Made by a program: the position numbers and the translations under genes. The notes beneath the pieces were generated by a model. It was given only the letters and a program-made list of their open reading frames with translations, was not told the origin of the DNA and made no database searches. Of a stretch of 64,000 nucleotides of DNA, positions 27,401-39,178 are shown piece by piece. Source of the DNA: Struthidea cinerea (Eukaryota > Chordata > Aves > Passeriformes > Corcoracidae); assembly GCA_013397865.1 (NCBI GenBank), contig VZTI01001766.1:3488327-3552326 (forward strand), written 5' to 3'. The stretch's first letter is position 1, and each line of letters starts with the position of its first letter.

Positions 27401-30400
27401 ATTCTCTGGGCTCTTTGTGAAGTAAATCAAACACCAAGTTACAGCCTTCCCTCATGAGCTACAGCGATGTAGCAATGACCTGGTGGAGATTATTAAATGG
27501 TACATTTTAGGTACACACTGCTAGCCAAAATCACAAATTACTTATAAAAACACTAAGCTGTGTAGGAGAATTTTAGAGCCATCCGACTGCCATCAAAGCA
27601 GGTGAGTTTTACAACTGTTCTATAGAAAACAGCCTCAATCCTTTCTAGAAAACCCCTTCTTGATTTTCAGTGTGGGAGTTCTGTCTTGGTTCAACAGATC
27701 AGACATGGCTGCTTTTCCTCTTGAAGTACAATATAAAAATGTTAACATTAAAAATAATGAAAAAGGTAAAAATCTAGAATGGCACCATCCTTCGAATCAG
27801 TTGTCTTTATTGATGACAATGTTTTGCCCAATATTTTCTAAAAAGGTCTAGGGTTCACTATTAACGTTTCATTGTCACTGTGAATTTTTTGGTCACTCTC
27901 TTTTCAAAAATTTTACACAATTGTGGGTTTGGGTTTTTTAAGTGGAGACATGGAAAGAATATTAATTACATTCTCTGACTGAAGCCCATGTTCAGACCTT
28001 CACAAAGCCAGCAGTGTTGCTGTTTCTATAAAAAGAAGCATAACTGTGTATATCCTTCAGTTAGCCTCTTTCCCACCTATTTAATAGATGGCCTGAATAA
28101 GCCTAATTTGTTTTGTGTCTTTTATTGCCTGTAATAGATACAATTAATAATTATTCCCATTTACAGTAACACAAGGGCATGACTGTGAAGGAACAGCGGT
28201 GGTAGTCGTGTCACATGAATTCTTTTTGTGGCTCTGAAACTTTATTTTTCTTTTTTTTTTTTTTTTANNNNNNNNNNNNTTTATTTTTAAAATCAGAGTG
28301 GAAACATGATGAGACTGGGGAACAGTGTTATGGGAGTATGATAGGCAGGGTCATATTGCATCCCTGACTGACTGGGGAGGTGTTGAAGTAACAGGAAGTT
28401 TTTATGCAAAGCACCAGCATGGATTTGTGGATGTCTGTGCAATATGTGGGGCATTATGAAAGAAGGCCCAAAGGCATGTTTGAATATTTAACTATCAGAT
28501 GATAGAAACAAAACATTAAATAGCCCGTGTTTTCAGTGCTCAGCAGCAGAGCATGTAAATACAAACAAAAGTCTTTCTGGCTAACAGGCTTAGAAAGATT
28601 TTGAAGATAAACTAACTGAATATGGTAAATTAAGTTTTCATGTGTCAGCCCAGGATCTCAGTGAACCTGGGACCTGTTCTATCTTTCTGCTCTTGGAACA
28701 AATCGGAGTGATCTCAGAACTAGATTCACCCCACTGGTGCTGTTCTGGAGTGTTCTCATGTTCCTTCCCTGAACAGAAGCTGTGATACAACACTCACAGC
28801 AAGAAGGGAGAGCAAGTAAAGCTGCCTGTGAAGGCTTTGTGCTACTACTGAGTCTCATGGTGGGAACCTCCAGCTTCTTTAGTACTGAGCTGTAACAGGG
28901 CCCCTTTCCCCTACTCTCCGCTTCATATTCCAGAACAGTCAAAAAGGTGGATCTCCGCAATACAGGAGTGTGGCAGCTTACCTCCAATGCTGAGCTACCT
29001 TTCAAATCAAAACAATAAACGATTTTCATGGTGCACTAAATTGCATCAAAGCATAACCTCTGCAGTTTTCTGGTATTTCTGCTTCCTTACGCTGACTCAA
29101 GCTGGAGGATTCATGGTGAATTTTGCATTTAGCTTCAGCCCTCATATAAACTGCAAGAGGACAGAAAAGCTAAGCAGAAATGTGTCTGAGAAGTGCAGTG
29201 TCCAAAAGGACGGTGAAAAACTGCTTTGTTCTTCTGTGGCTCTTTGCATGGTGTGCATGCAGTTATTTAATCGGGGCATTATGAGTCCCTGCCAACAGCA
29301 AGACAGATGATTCTAAATGAAGCTGTGCACTCAGTAATAAGGACAGACCAAAGTGCTCAAGTGTTCTGCTTCAAAGCAGGCTGCCCAAGACTAAGTCGTA
29401 AAAATCGTTTACTGGGAAGGCTGTAACCACATTATCATTATACAAGCCTGACAATTTATAAGCTTGTCTTTTACATGCATGCACTAGAAAACAGATGAGT
29501 TGCCCTGGACATAGTAAACCACCATTCTTAGTGTTCTCTAGTCCTTGGAAATTCCCTTCTGTATGTGAAGAGAAAGGCTTCAGGGACTTGTTAAAGAGAC
29601 ACCTTTAAACAATCTGCTTCATATTTTGCTTGCACAGCCACTGGAATCCTGACACCATCAGGTCACAGGGCATCAGATCCTCAGCTACTGTGAACCAGCT
29701 TAACTCCACTGATAACCTGCCTGAAAGAGGCCATCGTAGGGTAGAAATATGCATGATGTACATTTCATTGCTGTGAAGCAGCTCATCTTTGTTTATAACC
29801 AATACCCAGCAATGCTTTCAGTACCATGGATAGAGAAGTTAGAACAGAGCCCGGTCTCCATTCGACAAATTGAAGAGAAACTACCTGACTTCCATGACGT
29901 TCTCTCTGTAATGGACATAATCAGGATGTACATTCTCTTGTGATAAGACTGCACTCACATCACCACAGCACTCTGTTGTGCAGTGTTGCACAGATACACA
30001 AGTTCTGCCTCCAAAAAGATCCTGATTTAATAAAACAAATCCTCAGAGTAAAAAAGGGCAAATTCATATGCAGTAATAGACTTCTGCTTTTGTTAATACT
30101 CTTACCAAGCACTTCATATTTAAAACAATATGCAAATACCAAAGGCTAATTGTTAACATCGGTAAAATGGGGATGACAGTTTTTCAGCTCCTTCAGAGAC
30201 AGTCTGGCGACTACTGTCATCATGCCATGCAATTTAAGATGACTATAAGGAAGCATTACAGTAAACAGTAAGATTTATTTATTTTTAATCAATGCAAAAG
30301 TGTGACCAGAAGTCAGCGTTAGTATTTAAATAGGAAAGATAGGCACGAATCATCTAAACCAGCTACTATAAATAGTATTTTGCACAGTATTTAAAGAAAG

Positions 30401-32324
30401 CTGGAGCCAGTGAGCAAACAAAAGAAATCAATTATTCAAATAAATAATAATTTTCTACTTTTCAAAGAACAGATCACGGCCTCTAGATTATTTCCTATTC
30501 CTATCTAAATCGTTATACACAGAGAAATATTCTCATTAAACAGAAACTAGTGTGTAGAAGGGCAGCTCAGAGCAGAGCCAGGGTGCACACCTGGACATTG
30601 GTCCTAGTCCTGCCAACAGCCCACTCTAGTACTGGGTGTCAAACTGTGATTTGGGTGGCAGCTCAATGCTGAGTACATATTTTTGAGCAGATCAGTTCTC
30701 CCTCTCAGCCTGCACATTGCCTTCTGCCAAACAGACCATCTTTTGTCCAAAGCTTGCAAGACATAATCTTTCCTGGCACCTCGGGATACCAGTTATTATT
30801 ATTATTATTGTTATTGTTATTATTACAAATGCTGCAATGCACTCAGCTCCTGAGTGCTGGAACAAAACCAGACACACTTATGAGAACAAGAAAAGCATGT
30901 CCGTATTGTGCCAGAGAACCTGCAAAACTGTTGCGTGTGTCTGACTCAACCAACTCAGTCAACAGCGATTTAAGTCTTCAATTCCATTTTAGAAAGTGTG
31001 GAGTTTCTCAGTCCTGAATCTATGACAGGCACTGCAACAAAACCAACACTGCAACTGAAGCATCAGTGGGAGAGTTACACCCTGTCATCAGCATATGGTA
31101 GACAATAACATAGCCATGAAAAACTGAAGCTAGAGGTGAAGTATCATTCCAGAACACAGCAGTCTCTGAAAAGTAAACATAGCAGACGTACTGGCTAAAA
31201 TCTGCTACCAAGGTGCTGCAAAGCCATGCCATGTTTAAAAGCATCCAGGTGAGACTTCACGATCAAAAGATGGGTGGGGAATCAAGGATCAGCAACCCCA
31301 GTACCAGCCAAGTTGAAAGTGTCACAACGGAGAGCACACAAAGCTTTTTTTCCTCTGGCCAAATCAAACACTTGATGAAACTTAGTAAATATTTTTCTTG
31401 ATACTGTCTAGTACAGTTTTTGTGACTAGCTTTTCAAGATCTCTTGCCCTCAGTGGTTACCTGGAAAATTATAAGGGGTTTGCAGGCTTATTAGGTTGTA
31501 AAGAAGATAGTTCTGCCAATAGAAGAATAATAGCTGGTACCTCAGAGACAACAAGGTCCCATGGATAACGTGAATTGGCAGTGATGTGTCTTTCAACTAC
31601 TCTTTCCATTGGCACTTCGGACAGGTTATGTCAATTACTGCTTTCTGGAAAATTAGGATTTCAAGAAAGCTCTCCCAGCACAGAACATTTGTTGAGCTCA
31701 TCAATTCAGTGAAACCACTGAAGGTGTGAATTAAGTGCTGTATTGCTGTACCCTCTGTCTGAGATAACGAGTGAATAAAGTGGTCGTCATCTGTGCTTTC
31801 CAAATGTGAAACACGTTAAAGACTACCAATATTTATGAAAATCCCTATACTAAATCCCACCTACTAAACAACGGGAGAGAGCAAACGTCCCAGTGATCCT
31901 TCCTCAGCCACCCGCTCACCGCTTCGGTGTGCGGAGCGAGCCGCCCGTGCCGCAGGGAAAGGCTGGAGCGCCCGGCGAGGCTGGAGCGCCCGGAGCCGCA
32001 CCGGCTCAGCTGCCCTGTCCCTGGCACAGACGAGCTGTGCGTCCCCGACACAGCGCCCGCGCAAAGCACCAGCCTCAGAGGGCAAAACGGTCACACAAAC
32101 TCTCCTCCCCGAGAAGTCCGAGGTGGCCTCGCTCTGCCAACACGACCCGGGACCGCCCGGCCCCGCCGCAGCCGGGGCTCCCTGGCCGGCCGGACCCGCA
32201 CCCGCGGCCCCCACTCACTTCTCCCCAGCGCCTCCGCCTTCCACTCCGTCTCCTCCACTGCCCCGTAGCGCCGCATGGGCCTCTCGGCCTCGGCGCTGGC
32301 CGAGATGGACCTGCGGAGCTCCAT
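9311..32324 (-). CDS. BMERB1: BMERB1 (C16orf45), bMERB-domain protein, 5' part (exons 1-2)
   Basis: Two coding exons on the minus strand, join 32324-32219 and 9434-9311, read as one frame. Exon 1 encodes 35 residues starting MELRRSIS and containing [12 protein letters not shown]. Exon 2 encodes about 41 residues running from [20 protein letters not shown] to SELRF. This matches the N-terminus of vertebrate BMERB1 as I recall it (human MELKQS..., [32 protein letters not shown]). Exon 1 ends in phase 1 (A) and exon 2 supplies AT, giving the conserved Asn of GRNQLDII. Both junctions are GT-AG. The second half of exon 2 starts the helical bMERB domain, a Rab-GTPase-binding coiled coil in the MICAL and EHBP families; Rab binding by BMERB1 itself is inferred. 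The protein is normally about 200 residues, so roughly 60 percent lies in later exons that I could not find in 1-9310. The exon 1 N-terminus differs from mammals while exon 2 is nearly identical. Confidence 0.93.
26390..26812 (-). mobile_element. CR1 LINE 3' fragment, truncated
   Basis: The plus strand starts CAGAATGGGTCAGATTGGAA, the antisense of the CR1 3' end, and continues through the hallmark blocks ACTCCACAGCCTCTCTGG, CAGTGAAGAAGTTCTTCC, GGTGTCCCCTCTCAGCCATC and CCCAGCTCCCTCAGCCTTTT. The element is therefore on the minus strand and 5'-truncated near 26812, as most CR1 copies are. It is diverged and has no intact coding frame. CR1 is the dominant avian LINE, which is the main basis for calling this DNA avian. 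Confidence 0.92.
27025..27102. repeat. Dispersed repeat, copy 1
   Basis: Begins GTGCAATATGTGGGGCATTA and ends AGTAGAAACAAA. It matches 28437-28512 in the same orientation with a two-base indel (GGTATATGTT against GGCATGTT) and a few substitutions. I do not recognise the family. Confidence 0.85.
28268..28279. other. Assembly gap (N run, 12 bases) in poly-T
   Basis: Twelve Ns between a T homopolymer and a T-rich tract, consistent with a sequencing break in a homopolymer. Confidence 0.97.
28437..28512. repeat. Dispersed repeat, copy 2
   Basis: The same segment as 27025-27102, about 1.4 kb away in the same orientation, beginning GTGCAATATGTGGGGCATTA. The flanking bases outside the shared segment differ. 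The pair could be a local duplication or remnants of an unrecognised element. Confidence 0.85.
30793..30825. repeat. TTA/TTG trinucleotide microsatellite
   Basis: About eleven units of TTA with interspersed TTG in BMERB1 intron 1. The short hydrophobic open frames crossing it are artefacts. Confidence 0.85.
32219..32324 (-). CDS. BMERB1: BMERB1 coding exon 1
   Basis: The ATG is the reverse complement of 32322-32324. There are 35 full codons plus one base, and the donor reads AA|GTGAGTGG with GT at 32218-32217. The exon lies inside a CpG island. The start is chosen because the frame reproduces the family N-terminus (MEL...RRYGAVEET). The same frame stays open past the donor to 32091, but that readthrough has no similarity to the family. 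Confidence 0.93.
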
Positions 32325-32601
32325 GGCCGGGGGCTCCGCTCAGCCCATGCAGCGGCGCGGGCTCTGCGCGGGGCTCAGCGCTCCCTGCGCGGCGCGGGGC
32401 CCGCGGGCGGGGGGCGGGCAGGGGCTCCGGCACATGCTCAGTGCGGGGCTGGGGCGGGCGAGCCGCGACACAAAGCGATGTCACACCTCGCACATGCTGC
32501 ACACACGCCCCGCCCTACCGGCCCTACCTCTGCTCGGGCGGGCACTGCCCGCCCCGGGGATGCTGCCCTGAGCTCCGCGTCCCGGGCTCGATGCTGTGCC
32601 G

Positions 32602-32640
32602 CTGCCCAGTCCTGCCCAGCCCTGCCCAGCCCTGCCCAGC
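32602..32640. repeat. 10-bp tandem repeat (CCTGCCCAGC)
   Basis: Three exact units at 32611-32640 preceded by one imperfect unit (CTGCCCAGT). It lies about 280-315 bases upstream of the BMERB1 start codon. Confidence 0.9.
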
Positions 32641-35600
32641 GGGCTGCGCTCCCCTTGGCGCAGCCAAACCACTCGGGCAGGCGAGAGTTCGCAAACCCGC
32701 TCGCTGCCAGGGCACGGCAGGACTGTCCATCTTGTGGCCGGTGCAGCGCTGAGCACATCTTCTGACCTGAGCAGCTGGGAGATAATGGTAATACCCACAG
32801 CCACTCATGGCTTTTGCAGTCTAACACATCTCAGGCTGCTGTGCATGCAGCCTTTGGCTTTCTTAAAAGTACTGCACTGACTGGAATGACACTCATTCCA
32901 GCATCACGTTGCCCCAAGCCAGAGAACAGCACTCAAACAAGTGATGCAATGTTGTGTTTCTCGTTTATCATCAGCATGCAGCTTTGCTGCTTATGCAGCC
33001 TGCTGGGAATAAAGGAAATGACTTTGCAGGAAGCACAAGTGTGGTGATTATTACTGATATTACTAAGGTTTTTCTTTTATTGTAAGGGAGGTTATATGGA
33101 TGAAATCCCTGAACAGCATTTTACAGCTGGAGACTACCTTTCTAGTGAGATCACATCGCACTTTACTGTGAGTGGTATACTTTCTGACATAAAGACAATG
33201 AAGCAGGAGTTAGGCAGGTTGTCCAGTGCCCCACAGCAAATCTTTTCGCCTCATTTATAAAGAATTACGGGGTACTCTGGGTGAATACTGGGAAAGCTCA
33301 TTTGTTTGTCACCTACCTTTTCCTGCAAAGTCTTGTCCTTATTCATCAACACTTCAAAAATACCACCTCTGGGTTCAGTGATACACTTACTAATTGGACT
33401 GGCACACATCGATGCTGTTGTGTGAACAATTTTGTTTGAGGAGTGCTTCACATGTTGGAGGCGAGAAAACCTCCATGTTGCTTTTAAAATTGTAACTGAA
33501 AATTTCTCTACTTGTCTTCCTCAGAGTTGGAATTAGCCAACAAGATGAGTTTTAGGACATCCTCAGGGCAGTCTGATTTTTCTCTGTCAGCTGTGCTCCC
33601 CAGAAATATGCCATGAATTGAGCACCAGACGTGCTGGAACAGCTCTTGTTGACTTTGCAGTGCCTCATCCTCACTGGTTTTGGCCTTTAGAGACGGAGCC
33701 CAAACAGAGCTGTGAGTCAAGCAGAAGAGCTGGTGGCAGGACTCTGCACAGCTGATTTTGGGTGACAGTGCAGCTGCCTGCTGGGGTGGGCTGGACTGAC
33801 TCACTGGTAGAAGTGAGGAACACAAGTGTGGGAGGAATAAGAGTCCATCTGGGATCTGAATGAGAGTGGGACTAAGGGAAACAGGCTGACTGGGGAGAAG
33901 GGCCAATTTTTGGTGGATCTGAGGACTATTTAATTTCAAACCATCCTTTCAAGTTTTTTAGGTAATTAAAATCCAAGTGCATTGTTTAGGAGATGGAGGA
34001 GTGATCCTAGAAATAGTTGAATATTTAAAGCACTGCTTTTGTTAGTAGGGCTGAAAAACACCCACCAGCCAGAAACTCGGATGCAAAGAATTTATTTACA
34101 TAAAGCAAAGAATATATAAGGTGATTTCTTGTAATTAGGAACTTTTCACCTGCTCATTTTGAAAAGTCACAAAATCCATTAAGGGTCCAGTTCTATAGAG
34201 TGCTGCACGTAAGAACAGGTGTGTGGAAGCTGCCCCACTCAGGTCATTTGGACAAAAGTTTTTTGCAGGAGTAGGGCCTAACTATGTATCAATTATTTTG
34301 CTAATATAAGATCAGCATTTTCATTACTGGGACTCTGGAGCATTGTTGCTGCTGCATTTGCCAGTGGAATTAAATTTGTCTCCTACTGATGAGGTCTTTC
34401 AGTGGACCTTGCAATATAAATTATAAATGCATTCCTTTACTCATGAAGGCTGGTTTTCCTCCACTGAAAGCACGGTTAATGCAGAAAATACAAAAATTGT
34501 TTCTGGTAGAGAAACAGAGGTGCACTTCGCTCTCGCAGTCATTTTCCCTGACGGCTTCAGTTCCCATTTCTCACTAAATCCTGCCACCAGGAGCTATAGC
34601 TGGGCAGGAACAGTTGGAAAATCCACTCCTTATCTCTTGCTCTCTGGCCTCTGTCAGACATCACAGATGCCCCATGGCAGACATGACTTACTTAGATTTA
34701 TCTGAGCTATTTTTTTTGTGCAGAAGGTCAGAATACACAGCACAAATTCGGGAGATGCAGCAGCAAAGAGTCAGGGCATAAACGTCTGGTAGAAAAAATG
34801 GAAACAATCTGCGCACTTCAAAAGCTGTAGTTGTGACCAAACCAGAGATTTCGGAAACATACTTCTCTAAACTCTTTTCTTTCCCATTTTACTTTTGTCT
34901 TAGTAAATTCTTTCTACATTCACTGTCTTTTTAAGGTAAAAATTCCACAGAAAAAGCTGTTATAGCATCTGTCAGATACATTACTAATACCATGGGTAGT
35001 GAAGTTGCCCATGTAAGAGTCTTTTTTGGCACTTGGAGCCAAGTCCAGTGGTATGACTGGACTGACTGTTGTGCAGGTGAGTCACTGTGCAGGTGGCTTT
35101 TGCAGCAGTGATGGGTGTCCATAGCTACAAAGGAAAAACAGATGTTTGAGTTCAGTAAATTTAGATGTCGACATAAATTGGTCTGGGCTATTTTAGACTT
35201 GCAAACACAGCAGGCAACAAGTAATATTTCAGTGTGTATGTGGGCATGTCCATTTTGAAGTAATAAACATCCTGTGTAAATTTTGCAAATACAGCAGCAC
35301 ACAGCCCCACGCACAGCTCTCTCAGGACCTGAGCCTTTTCTCATTTCTCATAGTCCAAAATGTAAAGGGGACTTTCTGTAAGCTTCCATTTTACCTACAC
35401 AAGTTGGCATTTTACACAGAGAGCTCAAAACTGCCTGCAAGCTGTGAGGCACTCAAAGAGACTGTGCCAGTGTCTTGCTGATTGATGCATGTCCTTATGC
35501 AGTGTACGTGCTCCATCACCCCTGCATCCTTACACGCAGGTCCACTTCTGTGGGCCATTTCACTACTCCCCTCACTGGAACTGGAAGCTATAAAGTCACT

Positions 35601-38600
35601 GCCCTGAATTCTGAAAGGTTTCTTTATGACTTGAATTTCTCTCTATATTTGTACCTGTGTTCCATTGGGTTTTTTTGCCAATTTCTGCCCCAAAACAGTA
35701 AGCAAAACACTATATGGGTAATTGCCATGATGTATCAGGTGTAATTATGAACACATAATAATTCATTACTGTATGATGACCATTCTGAACTAGATGTAGA
35801 ACTAATACAAAATCCTTCCGTGTCATTGGCATGTCATGGCTAATCAGCTGCAGTTAATAGTCTTGTTACATTTTGGATGTAAAAGTACGTGATGCATGAA
35901 ATGGAAGCAGCTGAACACCCTTAGTAGGTAAGTAAAGGTGTTTTTAATTCACAGAGAGGTGTGAGCAATGGCAAAACAAGAATACCACAGGGGACCAGTC
36001 TTTCAGAGGTAGATTTCTACAGGCCAGCATAGAACAGGAGAAAGCAAACAACTCGAGGTGGAAAAAGAAATCATCAAAACTTGTATTTTCTTTCCCAAAT
36101 ATTTGTGCGATGACAGGAAAGCTGCTATCGTGACAAATCAAAGAAATAATAATGAGGGTTTGTTCTTACATATGCACACACTAAGTGCACGTTAGTTACA
36201 GTAAGATACTAATTCCAGGGAAGAGTTGTAACTTAAATTACTCTGCCACCAAGTTACACCCTGTTAAAGGACACACAATTCAGAATGAAGCTGACACTTC
36301 CTCCACAGATAAAGGATCTCATGTGGTGCAGAACTTTGTGTGCATGCTTTGAGTCCATATGGGCCAAACCCTGTATTTATCACAGCCATCTGAGTGCTTA
36401 TGCATTTTAGTTCTGTTGTAACTGGATAAAGCGCAGTAACAGAACTGGGGAACAGTTCTCATTCCCAGTCAGTTCCCATTCTCCCGATGTCTCTGGTGAC
36501 TGAACTACCTATTAGGCTACACATCCATGCTCCCTCTTGGTCTCCTTTTGATTCTATCAGTCTTGAGGGTGTAAAATGGAAAAGGGTGACTGTATCAATA
36601 TCCCATTTTTAAGGTCTTCTGGCAGAGGGGAGCATTTGCATAGGTGTCCCCTGTTCATCACTTACACAACCCCTAAGTGTGTGCACACTCACCTGACGTC
36701 ATTTTTCCCCTGTTGTTTTACAGCCCCACTTCACAACTGATTTTCCCTGAACACAGCAAACAAAACCACCCATTCTTCAGTTTCTGAAGTTCTCTGACAT
36801 ACCTTCTGCTACAGCAGAGCTGTCCTTGACAATGTCTTTTCTGACCATACTTCACACCTCATTAGGCTTTTCTGGGCCCAAGATTTCTTTCAGCACAAAA
36901 AGGTGTAATTGCTACTAGGGTTGCATAGAGGGGAATGATACATTCTACTATATTCTTTACACTAAAGTCTGTTTTTTAATCTGGACACAAGGTGCAAGAC
37001 TTTCAGGCATTACCCCATTAAATTAATAAATTGCAAAAAAAGGGAAGGCAGTGTTTGGTAGGGTGGATGATGTTGAAAAGTATATGCAACATACAGATGT
37101 GTAATGTATGTGCATTCTTTGTTCTTGTTTAAAATGGATTACAGTCACTTCAGACATGGTGGACTGGCAATTGCATGTGAATTCTCAGTGCAACTTGGAC
37201 ATTAAGAGAGGACAGACAGTCCTGGACTGTTTAAGAACAGGAATATTAGGCAGAGATAGAAAAAATATTATCCGAGGCATATGTGAAAGTCACTGGGATT
37301 AATACAGTGTTACACTCTACATTTCAAATTAGAGGTTGCACAGCAAAAAACGGTTTGCAAATGAGCTTCAAGAATGATACAGCAAAGGGCTAACAGAGCT
37401 AAACCTATTACAGTTATCCAAGGAATAAACAAAAATTCTGCTTACCACTACATGCACAAAGAAGGCTTTGCCCGCTGTTCCAAGTCTTAAATCTTGTCAG
37501 AAAGGGAGTAACATTTTATTAGAATGTTAAGGCTAGACTGATGTGGGTAGGTAATAAAATTTCATAAGAACACATAAATAATTTCTTTGAGATGCAGAAG
37601 ATCCTCTGTTACTTGAAGTCTTTAAATGAGTTCCTAGAAGATGGCATTGGACTCAGCATCACTGGTTTGATTCAGGAAGAACTCTTTGCTTTGTATTACC
37701 CAAGCATTCAGACTGTGGTCTTTTTTCTCCCTGTTGGCCATGAAGCCTGTGAAACAGAATTTTTCAACTTGAAATCTTTCCATAAAGCTTCCTCCTCATT
37801 CTAAATATACAAGAAATTACAGCTTGGAATGGAGGTGGTGTCTCTCATCCAGTTGTGGAATATATTACTTCCTTCAGCCTCAAATCTTCTGAACCATTTC
37901 CTTCCCAAGAGTATCCCACACAAACTAGACTGAGTGAAGTCCTTCAGTAAGGATCCCATTTCTTAACTTTCTGTACTCTAGAAAAGTTGTTTATATCTTT
38001 TTCCTACCTGAATTCCTCCATTCCTTCTGCAAATATATTATTTATTAATTCTGTTCTGAATTTGCTCAGAAATGGCAGATGACTTAATGTATGTAACTGA
38101 ACTTTAAAGGGAGTGAATAATCCCTACTTAGTTTTTACTCTGCTGCTGTGTTAAGATCTATGACATCAAATGGAGCTTTTTGCTGCATGTGGTCCATGAA
38201 GATACCATGAGAACTTTACATACTATCTGCCTTTGTTTATACACATACTAGTTAAAGACAGACAGAGCCAAAAAACAGCATTTAATGTTTATTAAGCCTT
38301 TGCAAAAACATAGACAATTTCAGTCAACTTGAAGTTCATTATTTTAGTAAAATTGAAGTATTTCTTGCACATCTCACTGGATTGGCACTAGCAGTAGAGG
38401 CAGCAGCACAAGCAGGAAGCACTGGCACAGCAGAAAATTGGAAGGCTGAAGCTGTATAGATTTCAAAGGTTGTTCTATAAAGAGAACTCAACATATCAGA
38501 TATGGTAGCAGACTAGAGGCAGTTTCACCTTTGCTGAAGCAGGAACTGGTTATTTTATGCTGTGTTACTGGATGGGTGCTTCTGGTGTGAAAAAGACAGA

Positions 38601-39104
38601 GGCCTTCTGGTGAATTTTCTAAGAAGGATGTATTTAGCATACTAGTAAGCACAGAAGGTTCATTTACATAAAAGATTTGCAGTAGAAAAATAAATTTTGA
38701 AATTCTCATTTTATCAAATTCAGACTCCACAGCCATCCAGAATAACATGGAGCTGGAACTGTGCCTGATACAAATGTCTGCTCATCCCATTTGCTCTTAG
38801 AAAGGATCCATGGCATAAAAAGATCACCTGACTGCAGGCCCAATAGCTACTGGCAGTGTGTTGCTCCTTCCTGAGCACTTATGTGATGTGTAATTCTGTT
38901 CATCCTGTGGAAATCTGCATGTTCAGCTGGCAGTATGATCAGTGCAATTCCTTGAAACAGTCATAAAGCCCTTATGACTGTTTTTGAAAGGGTAGCAGAG
39001 AGACATTAGGATAAATCTTGCCTGTCTTCTTCTTACTTCTTTTTTTTCCCCAAAAAAATTAGTGAGTTGCTAGAATAAGCAAACAAAAGTTTACATATGT
39101 CTCA

Positions 39105-39178
39105 AATAGGCCTGGACTAGATGACCTGGGCTGGACCAACGGAGGTCCTTTCCAACTTCAACCATGCTGCTATTCTGT
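39105..39178 (+). mobile_element. CR1 LINE 3'-end fragment (short)
   Basis: Reads CCTGGACTAGATGACCTGGG, then GGTCCTTTCCAACTTCAACC, then CTATTCTG. This matches the terminal block of avian CR1 in sense orientation. About 75 bases are recognisable. Confidence 0.75.

Larger units (their letters stand above)
9435..32218 (-). other. BMERB1: BMERB1 intron 1 (22.8 kb), non-coding
   Basis: The intron is bounded by the exon 1 donor and exon 2 acceptor. I see no coding exon with family similarity inside it on either strand; the longest frame is 147 codons at 14594-15037, minus strand, which is within chance expectation. It contains a CR1 fragment at about 26390-26812, a dispersed 76-78-base duplicate pair at 27025 and 28437, a homopolymer gap at 28268-28279 and a TTA/TTG microsatellite near 30793-30825. 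AT-rich stretches with homeodomain-type TAATTA motifs, such as 12120-12540, could be regulatory, but that is unproven. Confidence 0.75.
31900..32780 (-). promoter_or_regulatory. BMERB1: CpG-island promoter of BMERB1
   Basis: A sharp switch from AT-rich DNA to CpG-dense DNA flanks exon 1. The plus strand has a G-quadruplex/Sp1-type block at 32405-32424, 81-100 bases upstream of the ATG, and a 10-base tandem repeat at 32602-32640. No TATA box was identified, consistent with a CpG-type promoter with dispersed starts. Long open frames on both strands here (up to 290 codons at 31893-32765, plus strand) reflect the scarcity of stop codons in GC-rich DNA. Confidence 0.8.

Noticed and set aside
31893..32765. 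A 290-codon plus-strand ORF
   Set aside because: It is antisense to BMERB1 exon 1 in a CpG island, where stop codons are rare. It is low-complexity Arg/Pro/Ala without a known domain.
33508..33939. A 143-codon minus-strand ORF in the intergenic region
   Set aside because: Length within chance expectation; not recognised, with no promoter or splice context. Transcript evidence could change this.
34931..35344. A 137-codon minus-strand Cys/His-rich ORF
   Set aside because: Cys and His spacing fits no zinc-finger pattern, and the frame is within chance length.
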